Shown piece by piece: positions 14,816 to 20,594 of a stretch of 20,594 bases of DNA (position 1 is the first letter of the stretch; every line of letters begins with the position of its first letter). The notes beneath the pieces are model-generated. The model was not told where the DNA came from, did not search any database, and was given only the letters and a program-made list of their open reading frames with translations. Location: positions 1 through 20,594 of the forward strand of contig CAYLJJ010000103.1 in NCBI GenBank assembly GCA_964384025.1, written 5' to 3'. The DNA comes from CAYLJJ01 sp964384025 (GTDB taxonomy: Bacteria; Myxococcota_A; Bradymonadia; UBA7976; UBA1532). The translations under genes were made by a program, and so were the position numbers.

Positions 14816-15385
14816 ATGAAGCTAGACTGGCCAACCATTCCAGGGACAAAAGAGCCCTCCAGTGACTACACAGTCTTCTCTGTTTCTCGTCACCAAGCAC
14901 GTCATCCTGAGACAGGTGAGGCCCGATGCTTCTCGGTGATTCACGCTCCTGATTGGGTCAACGTGCTCGCCCTGACTCCAGAGGATCAGCTCATCTTGGT
15001 GCAACAGTTTCGCCACGGTCGTCAGCGTGTGACCCTGGAGCTTCCAGCGGGGATGATAGATCCAGGTGAGGCCCCTCTAGAGGCCGCCCGTCGAGAGCTG
15101 AGGGAGGAGACTGGTTTTACTGCGCCCCGTTGGATCTGCCTGGGTGAGGTGGAGCCGAATCCAGCCATCCTGGACAACCGCTGTATGAGCTATCTAGCCT
15201 TGGACGCTCAAAAGACCGAGGCCCTGGAACTCGATCCAGGGGAGCAGATCCAGGTGCTGAAGAGGCCCCTCGCGGAGGTACCTGAAATCATCAGGAGCGG
15301 AGAGATGAACAGCGCTCTGATGATGGCCGCCTTCCTCCTCTTTTTTGAGCGCGCTGGAGGTTGGCGACGGCCTCTGCTCGAGTAG
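14816..15385 (+). CDS. NUDIX hydrolase, ADP-ribose pyrophosphatase-like
   Basis: A 189-residue cytoplasmic enzyme of the NUDIX superfamily, which hydrolyses nucleoside diphosphates linked to another moiety. The Nudix box is complete: G79-x5-E85-x7-R93-E94-L95-x-E97-E98-x-G100-F101, in which the REL..EE glutamates bind the metal. Upstream, WVNVLALTPEDQLILVQQFRHG and LELPAGMIDPGE are typical of the ADP-ribose / nucleotide-sugar pyrophosphatase branch; downstream, the ELDPGEQIQVLKRPLAEV segment is also typical. Length is close to the branch norm. Start ATG 14816 has only a modest AGAAGAG upstream. It stands alone after a promoter-like sequence and converges on the gene ending at 15658. Substrate is inferred from the subfamily pattern only. 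Confidence 0.9.
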   Translation: MKLDWPTIPGTKEPSSDYTVFSVSRHQARHPETGEARCFSVIHAPDWVNVLALTPEDQLILVQQFRHGRQRVTLELPAGMIDPGEAPLEAARRELREETGFTAPRWICLGEVEPNPAILDNRCMSYLALDAQKTEALELDPGEQIQVLKRPLAEVPEIIRSGEMNSALMMAAFLLFFERAGGWRRPLLE

Positions 15386-15506
15386 AACCAATCTGAGAGG
15401 TTCAGCAGTTGATGAAAGATAATTTCATTAAATGATAGGCATGTTTGTTGTTGCTTTACTCTTTAAGATACCTTGCGAAGGCGGTTAACCTCAAAAAGGC
15501 TCTCGA

Positions 15507-15623
15507 ATTCTAAAGAACAGATAGAAACACCTCTGCGTTTTTCCTCTGATTACTTTTGTCGTAAAATTGCTTAGATCTGAGATCTTTCCCGGCGACTCTC
15601 CGTAGAACAGGCATCTTTAGAAT
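15507..15623. repeat. 117-base segment bounded by a 10-bp inverted repeat
   Basis: In the 272-base gap between convergent genes, ATTCTAAAGA (15507-15516) and TCTTTAGAAT (15614-15623) are perfect inverted copies. AGAACAG also repeats directly at 15514 and 15604, next to the ends. The inside is AT-rich, carries AGATCTGAGATCT, and has no open frame worth naming. It could be a miniature inverted-repeat element or a structured RNA; no target-site duplication is visible. The rest of the gap holds only a short AT-rich hairpin at 15412-15428 after the NUDIX gene. Confidence 0.35.
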
Positions 15624-15633
15624 GTCTGGCACC

Positions 15634-15654
15634 TACCCACCCTTAGCCTGGGTA
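15634..15654 (-). terminator. Hairpin directly after the NlpC/P60 lipoprotein gene
   Basis: TACCCA, a 9-base loop and TGGGTA form a 6-bp stem starting 4 bases after the stop codon of the minus-strand gene. No T tract follows, so assignment as a terminator rests on position. Confidence 0.35.
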
Positions 15655-15657
15655 AGA

Positions 15658-18600
15658 TCAGCTCCCTGGGCGTTTCCTCGCCTTAAACCAAGGACGATAT
15701 CTTTTCATCTTACGGCTCTGATCAGCAGGAGCGTGACGGCGGCAGGAGGCGCGCTCAGGAGAGCCCTCAGCTGCCCCCCAGCGCAGCTCGATGCAGTCGT
15801 TGGGGTTATAGGCCAGCTCAAGCTGCTCTTGACGATCGACGATCTGCTTAAGACTCAACCTCTGTTCACTGCCATCTGAACGCTGGTAGCGAACCCCTCG
15901 CGCTTCAAGGGCTGCCTTCAGCTTCTCCCTGAGGGCTCTCACCGTGGCTTGAACCTGCCCCGCCTCAAGCCCAAAGCGCTGAGGTGCTCGGGCTACCCGA
16001 TCAGGAAAGCGCAGCACCGTGTCGATGGAGATCAACATGCGCATATCTCGGCTGGGGGTAGAGAAGTCCTCCCAAGGGCCACTGGTTAGGAAGATAGAGG
16101 CCCCCTTGGGCATCTTGATCGGCCTAAAGCTTCTAGAGGCCATAAACTTCTCTCCCGTCTCAATCGCCTGAACACGGCGCGTCAGCACCTCATGGAGGGC
16201 CTCTACTAGGGCGATCATACGCACTTCTGGATCGAGAGGACGAGGGTTGATAAGGGCAGCCATCTTCTCATAAAAACCATCATCCCCCGTCGCATACTGC
16301 TCCTGACTGAAGGGGATCAGACGCTTGCTCTTGGAGAGGTAGCTGTTCTCTCGGGCTTGAAGCACGCCTCCTTCGACGATCAGAGGACGAAAAGCCTTAA
16401 AGCCCGCCCCCACGTTGTCGGTCTCGGCGGTAAAGAGGAAGGAGCCCCGCCAGAAGCGACGGCGACCGATGGTGCTGTCCGGCTGAGCATCGGCGGCGAT
16501 CAGCCTGCCATAGCCCGCGCGGCTCTGAGGGCTCCACTTCACCAGGATCAGGGTGTGACCATAGGGATCTGCATAGGTCGCCCCTGGTCGCAGACCCATA
16601 CGGTTCATCGGGACCGGATAAAGATCGCTCTCCTCATCCTCAGGGCGGGTGCGGGCGCTGCTGGAGTGGACCGCGCTCTTGAGCTTGCGCATAAAGCGGG
16701 CGAAGGCTTTGACCGGATCCTTGTTGCTGCGCTCTATCAAGTTGCCCTCAACCTCCTGGCAACGGGTCGGGCGACCCTTACGGCTGCGAGAGCAGGTCCG
16801 ATAACCAAAGGGCAGGGCCATCTTCCAAGCGAAATAGGCGCGCAGGAAGTAAGGTAGGTCTGCGCAGTCGGGGGTTAGGCGAAGCTGGCGCTCCTCCTCA
16901 CGGCTGAGGTGGTTAAAGAGCAGGTTGCGCTCTGGATTAGAGAGCAGGCTGTTGAGGTTGGACCAAGTGCGGCCATCTTCGGGATAGTCAAAGAGGGACT
17001 CAATAAAGCCTGAGTAGAGGTTCTCCATCTGAGGACCCCAGCCCTCTTCAATCTTCCAAACCGGGCCGCTGCCTCCCTGAGCTTGGGGCCTCACACGAGC
17101 TTTCACCTGAAAGCTGCGACAGGAGAGGAGTTGAGGACCATCCCCCAAGAGTACACGCCAACGTCCAGGTTCAGGCGCTTTGATGCTTAATACCTGAGTA
17201 TAAGGAGGCCCTCCCAGGCGCTTAAGCTGCCCCTCTCGAGGACGACCATCAGGGCCAAAGAGCTGTAAGCGCGCAGCGCCTGGATCTTTAAAGTGAGGAG
17301 CCAGCACCCGCAGAGCTTGGCGACTGTTGGGCTGCTTGGGAGAGAGAAAGAGGGGATAGTCTCTGCTTCGCTGACAGCGGGTCGGCCGCGCTGTCGCTGC
17401 GGCTGGGCGCTGCTCGGCGGCCCCCTGAAGAGCGATCCCTGGAGGGTGACCAAAGACCACTACCCGCTCAACCCGTTCGATAAAAGCGCTGCGGCTGCTC
17501 CCCCGCCCCAACTCCAGATCGCTTAGGCTCACCGAGCCCACCTTAAAGAGAGTCTCATGGGCTTTGTTCTGGGTCTTGACCCCCTCTGGGCAAGGAGCCA
17601 GATACTCAGCGAAGCTATGCAGCGCCATCGGACGCCCATCTTGAGCGTGCCCCAGATAGATCATGATATGTCCTGGGAACTGGAGGAGCACGATCCCACG
17701 CTCCGCAGCTGCATCGATGAGCAGCAAGCGCTCCTTTTCGCTTTTGATCTCCTTGAGATCGATCGAGAAGCTTCCGGCACGAGCTTGGTTCCCGCTAAAG
17801 CGAGGGAGATGAAGACCAAAGCTGGAGAAGATATCCATCACGAGGCGGGAGCAGTCCAGACCCCCGCCTTGGCCTCCCCAACCATAGGAGCGCCCTAAGC
17901 GATAGAAAGCCTCCTCTAAGAAAGCGCGGCGGCTGAGCGGACGAGGCAGAGCGCGCAGCTCTGGAGGCCTGGAGAGATGGTGGAGCCCCCCAGGGCTGGT
18001 TACCAAGATCTGCCCTCCCTCCTCCAAACGCAGGCGCTCTCCCCGAGGCAGCTCCAAAGATCCTCCTCCAGGCAACTTCAGGCTGAGGCCAGGGCTGAGC
18101 AGCTCTGGGAGATCCAGGCTGCTCAGAGGAATAGCTGCTGAGAGCGGGGCGGCAGCTGAGATCCAACCCAAGGTGTAGCTGCTGCGGATCAGACGCATCC
18201 CCCCCGGCCACTGAGCCAAGAGCTGAACCGGCTCCTGAGCCCGAAGAGTGCTGCAGTTATTGCGATCAAAGGCTGAATCAAGCTCAGGGGCTTTATAGAA
18301 GCCCTGTTCACGAGGAGCGCAGCGGACAGGGATCGGAGCCTGGGCCAGATGTAGGCTCTGGAGTAGAGGAGGGAGCGGCTTTGGCAACGCAAAGAGCTGC
18401 TGATCCAAGGGAGTGCCATCAGCCTCTCTATATTTGCCCTCCTGAGCGCGCCCCTTAAGCCAACCCAAGCGATCCTTAAGCTTTCCCTTAAGGGCCTCTG
18501 GCCTCAGCGGGATCCTCAGATCTTGTCGCCCCAACTCAAGCTCGCCTCGAGGCACTCGCACTGAGGCGTTGAGAGCTTCTATCTCCAAGGGACTCAGCAG

Positions 18601-18849
18601 GATCTCATCAAGATCAAAGTGGCTGCCCTGGGCCTCAAGCCAGTACTCCAAGTTCTCCTGCTCCTCCTTGACCCCGGGGAGAGGCTTGGGTGCCTTAAAC
18701 TGAGCAGGGCAGGGATCCTCTGGAATGGGCTGAGCGCTGGAAGCTCTCTTTGGGAGCTGGGCCTCTGCTCGGGGCAGCTTAGGAGGAGGCTTAGCACAGG
18801 CTAAGAGGAGAGAGAACAGCAGCGCAAACCAAGGGAAGGGTTGAAGCAT
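15658..18849 (-). CDS. Lipoprotein with NlpC/P60 cysteine-peptidase domain and a second Cys/His region
   Basis: A 1063-residue envelope protein. Lipobox LLLAC places the lipidated Cys at 18. After a Pro-rich linker and an all-new region, about 170-300 looks like SH3-type beta sequence, which often positions NlpC/P60 enzymes on the wall. The NlpC/P60 domain spans about 305-470: Y319-322 region RSYGWGGQGGGLDCSRLV with catalytic C333, H394 in FPGHIMIYLG and a likely third polar residue H411 in MALHSF. This family cleaves peptide cross-links of peptidoglycan. A beta region about 500-590 follows. The second half holds TPDCADLPYFLRAYFAWKMA with C662, ADPYGHTLILVKW with H765, and AADAQPD with D787, in the order of a Cys-His-Asp hydrolase; I do not recognise the family. 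The upstream PPC-domain gene ends only 21 bases before it. Start ATG 18849 has a weak AGGT. Confidence 0.85.
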   Translation of the reverse strand: MLQPFPWFALLFSLLLACAKPPPKLPRAEAQLPKRASSAQPIPEDPCPAQFKAPKPLPGVKEEQENLEYWLEAQGSHFDLDEILLSPLEIEALNASVRVPRGELELGRQDLRIPLRPEALKGKLKDRLGWLKGRAQEGKYREADGTPLDQQLFALPKPLPPLLQSLHLAQAPIPVRCAPREQGFYKAPELDSAFDRNNCSTLRAQEPVQLLAQWPGGMRLIRSSYTLGWISAAAPLSAAIPLSSLDLPELLSPGLSLKLPGGGSLELPRGERLRLEEGGQILVTSPGGLHHLSRPPELRALPRPLSRRAFLEEAFYRLGRSYGWGGQGGGLDCSRLVMDIFSSFGLHLPRFSGNQARAGSFSIDLKEIKSEKERLLLIDAAAERGIVLLQFPGHIMIYLGHAQDGRPMALHSFAEYLAPCPEGVKTQNKAHETLFKVGSVSLSDLELGRGSSRSAFIERVERVVVFGHPPGIALQGAAEQRPAAATARPTRCQRSRDYPLFLSPKQPNSRQALRVLAPHFKDPGAARLQLFGPDGRPREGQLKRLGGPPYTQVLSIKAPEPGRWRVLLGDGPQLLSCRSFQVKARVRPQAQGGSGPVWKIEEGWGPQMENLYSGFIESLFDYPEDGRTWSNLNSLLSNPERNLLFNHLSREEERQLRLTPDCADLPYFLRAYFAWKMALPFGYRTCSRSRKGRPTRCQEVEGNLIERSNKDPVKAFARFMRKLKSAVHSSSARTRPEDEESDLYPVPMNRMGLRPGATYADPYGHTLILVKWSPQSRAGYGRLIAADAQPDSTIGRRRFWRGSFLFTAETDNVGAGFKAFRPLIVEGGVLQARENSYLSKSKRLIPFSQEQYATGDDGFYEKMAALINPRPLDPEVRMIALVEALHEVLTRRVQAIETGEKFMASRSFRPIKMPKGASIFLTSGPWEDFSTPSRDMRMLISIDTVLRFPDRVARAPQRFGLEAGQVQATVRALREKLKAALEARGVRYQRSDGSEQRLSLKQIVDRQEQLELAYNPNDCIELRWGAAEGSPERASCRRHAPADQSRKMKRYRPWFKARKRPGS

Positions 18850-18870
18850 AATGGACCTGAGAAGTGAAGA

Positions 18871-20594
18871 TCAGGGGTGGTTGATGCTCAGCAGATAGCC
18901 CTGATCATAATCATAATCAGTGCCGCCGTGATCGTAGATCTGGATGTAGTACTCTCCAGGCTCAACCTCAAGGTGGAGGTTGAGGAGGGTGGTCTCATCA
19001 CCCCCATCATAGTCATGGGCTTCAGCCAGCTCAGTCTCTGCATCTGCCGCGAAAATCTTGACGATGGAGTCAACAGCAGATCTAAAGGCGGGCGCATTGG
19101 TGTAGCTGACCTCCAAGAGCCCCGCTGTCTCTATGTTGAGGCGATACCAGTCATCATCTCCCTCTGAGGCGATAAAGCCGAGGAGCTCCTGCCCATCAGC
19201 GATCGGGGTTGCCAACACCTGGCGAAGATCGGGGTTGTCGGTGTTCCCGTTGGGCTCTGCCTCTCCATCAGGGACAGGCAGGAGGTGGGCGTTCAGGTTA
19301 AAGGGCTGATCATAGTCATAGTCATTGTCTCCATGATCATGAACGCGGATATAGTAGCTGCCCGCCTCGGGGAGGTAGATGTTGCGCTCTAGATAGGTGG
19401 TGCCCTCTCCTCCATCATAGTTGTGCTCCTCAGCCAAGCGCTCGCCCACGGCGTTGAAGACTATATAGATGAGATCGAGGGTGGTGTTAAACACAGGCTC
19501 ATTGTTCAACTTCAGCTCTAAGATGCGCTCCCCCTCTACCTCTAGATGGAACCAATCTTCGTCCCCCTTTGAAGCCAGGAAAGATTGGATCTCCACTCCA
19601 TCTAGAATCGGAGTCGCCATAAGGTAGTTTAGATCTCGATTATCACTGTTTCCATTGGGTTCAAAGTCAGCGTCGGGGACCTCCAATAGATTGCCTGTGA
19701 GTCGGAAGGGTTGATCATAGTCATCATCATTGCCCCCATGATCATTCACATGGATATAGTAGGTTCCCGCCTCCTCGACATAGTAGTTTCGTGTTAGGCG
19801 GGTGGTTTCATCTCCGCCGTCATAGTCATGCTCCTCTCCCATTCGAGTCTCCAGATCTGGAGCCATCATGGTGCAAACCAGATCGATGGGACTGGAGATG
19901 GCGGGTTCATTGTCCAGGTCGAGCTTGAGGATCGACTCAGCAGGGATCTCCAACGCAAACCAGTCATCATCATCTTCAGAAGCGATATAGCCCAAGGTGG
20001 GGACCCCTGGTTCTATCTCTGTCGCCAAGACACGCAGCAAGTCAGTGTTATTGGAGTTTCCATTGGGCTCAGCGGCCTCATCTGGGACCGGACGTGCCCT
20101 TAAACTCAGCTGATACGGGGCCTCATCGATGCTGTTATCTCCATGATCATGAACCGTAATATAGTAGTCTCCTGCCTCAGGCAGATAGACTCTACGGCTC
20201 AACCGAGTGGTTCCATCCTCACCATTATAGTCATGCTCCTCTCCCATCCGCAGCTCGCCCTCGGCGCCGTAGATGTTGAGGACAAGGCCAACAGGAGAAG
20301 AGACCGCTGGAGCATTGCTCAGCTCAACCTCCAAGATACGCTCACCACAGCTGCGAAAGAGGAACCAGTCCACATCCCCCTCTACTGAGATCCTGCCCGA
20401 GATGGGGAGAACGTTGGCGACAGGGCTGGCGGTGTGAAAGTCATCATTGGGCTCTAACTCCTCCTCTAGACCATCACTTTCGCAGCCAGGTATTTCAGCA
20501 CCACTTCCAGCTTCACCCGCGCCACCCGCCTCACCGCCGCTTCCAGCTTCACCCGCGCCACCCGCCTCACCGCCGCTTCCAGCTTCACCCGCGC
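18871..20594 (-). CDS. Repetitive envelope protein with four PPC-like domains, 5' end beyond window
   Basis: The frame is open to the right edge, so the N-terminus is missing; GTG 20373 is internal to a domain. It begins with a Gly/Ala/Ser/Glu-rich linker (20500-20594) of a kind often seen just after the lipid anchor of myxobacterial-type lipoproteins, then CESDGLEEELEPNDDF, then four pre-peptidase C-terminal (PPC)-like beta domains of about 135 residues. Their first EPN motifs lie at about 20454, 20070, 19662 and 19257. Each domain repeats DWF, the EEHDYDGG/HNYDGG loop, AGxYYIxVxDHG and YDYDQPF, and ends in VPDxEAEPNGN. The Asp-rich loops could bind calcium. No catalytic residues are seen; a stabilising or adhesive role is likely. 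The next gene, 21 bases on, is the NlpC/P60 lipoprotein, so the pair may work together at the cell surface. Confidence 0.85.
   Translation of the reverse strand, partial: AGEAGSGGEAGGAGEAGSGGEAGGAGEAGSGAEIPGCESDGLEEELEPNDDFHTASPVANVLPISGRISVEGDVDWFLFRSCGERILEVELSNAPAVSSPVGLVLNIYGAEGELRMGEEHDYNGEDGTTRLSRRVYLPEAGDYYITVHDHGDNSIDEAPYQLSLRARPVPDEAAEPNGNSNNTDLLRVLATEIEPGVPTLGYIASEDDDDWFALEIPAESILKLDLDNEPAISSPIDLVCTMMAPDLETRMGEEHDYDGGDETTRLTRNYYVEEAGTYYIHVNDHGGNDDDYDQPFRLTGNLLEVPDADFEPNGNSDNRDLNYLMATPILDGVEIQSFLASKGDEDWFHLEVEGERILELKLNNEPVFNTTLDLIYIVFNAVGERLAEEHNYDGGEGTTYLERNIYLPEAGSYYIRVHDHGDNDYDYDQPFNLNAHLLPVPDGEAEPNGNTDNPDLRQVLATPIADGQELLGFIASEGDDDWYRLNIETAGLLEVSYTNAPAFRSAVDSIVKIFAADAETELAEAHDYDGGDETTLLNLHLEVEPGEYYIQIYDHGGTDYDYDQGYLLSINHP
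20502..20594 (-). repeat. 36-bp in-frame tandem repeat (about 2.6 copies)
   Basis: Copies begin near 20502, 20538 and 20574, the last cut by the window edge. Each encodes 12 residues of the pattern AGEAGSGGEAGG. The copies are nearly identical (one base differs at the start of the first), so the number may vary between strains by slippage. Confidence 0.85.

Noticed and set aside
20500..20594. CRISPR-like or phage-type repeat at the right edge
   Set aside because: The 36-bp copies are directly adjacent without spacers and stay in frame within a coding region, so this is a protein linker repeat.

Overview
The window looks like part of a chromosome from a Myxococcota (deltaproteobacterial-type) bacterium. 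Three things suggest this: a secreted C25 (gingipain-type) peptidase that ends in a MYXO-CTERM-like tail (Gly-Cys, hydrophobic stretch, Arg cluster); several large cell-envelope proteins with Asp/Glu-rich linkers; and a PilZ regulator. Protein-coding DNA is mostly GC-rich (roughly 55-60 %), with clearly AT-richer patches near the left end and around 14.1-14.8 kb and 15.4-15.6 kb. I see no rRNA, tRNA, CRISPR array, insertion sequence or phage gene. The placement is an inference from domain content, not from a marker gene.

Left block (1-7029). A 5'-truncated gene of the formylglycine-generating-enzyme-like fold meets a convergent, unrecognised 118-residue gene, and their 3' ends overlap. After an AT-rich gap come two closely spaced plus-strand genes: the C25 peptidase (about 1450 residues, with beta-rich modules, a thrombospondin type 3-like repeat, a Cys-rich region and the sorting tail), and a lipoprotein with PKD-like domains and a probable beta-propeller.

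Middle block (7033-13660), all on the minus strand. In transcription order: membrane histidine kinase, OmpR-type response regulator, a radical-SAM-like protein with an expanded Cys motif, a DNA-binding helix-turn-helix fused to a PilZ domain, folD, gcvT and gcvH. Kinase and regulator are 12 bases apart. The HTH-PilZ gene and folD overlap by 4 bases, as do gcvT and gcvH. The metabolic part is coherent: GcvH/GcvT release methylene-tetrahydrofolate from glycine, and FolD oxidises it. The glycine decarboxylase (GcvP) and the lipoamide dehydrogenase are not in the window.

Right block (13661-20594). A 196-base divergent region leads into a plus-strand HExxH zinc-peptidase-like gene whose core is strikingly AT-rich, followed by a NUDIX hydrolase. 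The NUDIX gene converges on a minus-strand pair: a repetitive protein with four pre-peptidase C-terminal (PPC)-like domains and a 36-bp tandem-repeat linker (it runs off the right edge), then a 1063-residue lipoprotein that joins an NlpC/P60 domain to a second, unrecognised Cys/His region. The 272 bases between the convergent genes hold a 10-bp inverted repeat 97 bases apart.

The best candidates for something new are the radical-SAM-like protein with CX16CX2C, the HTH-PilZ protein translationally coupled to folD, the double cysteine-peptidase-like lipoprotein, and the compositionally chimeric HExxH gene.
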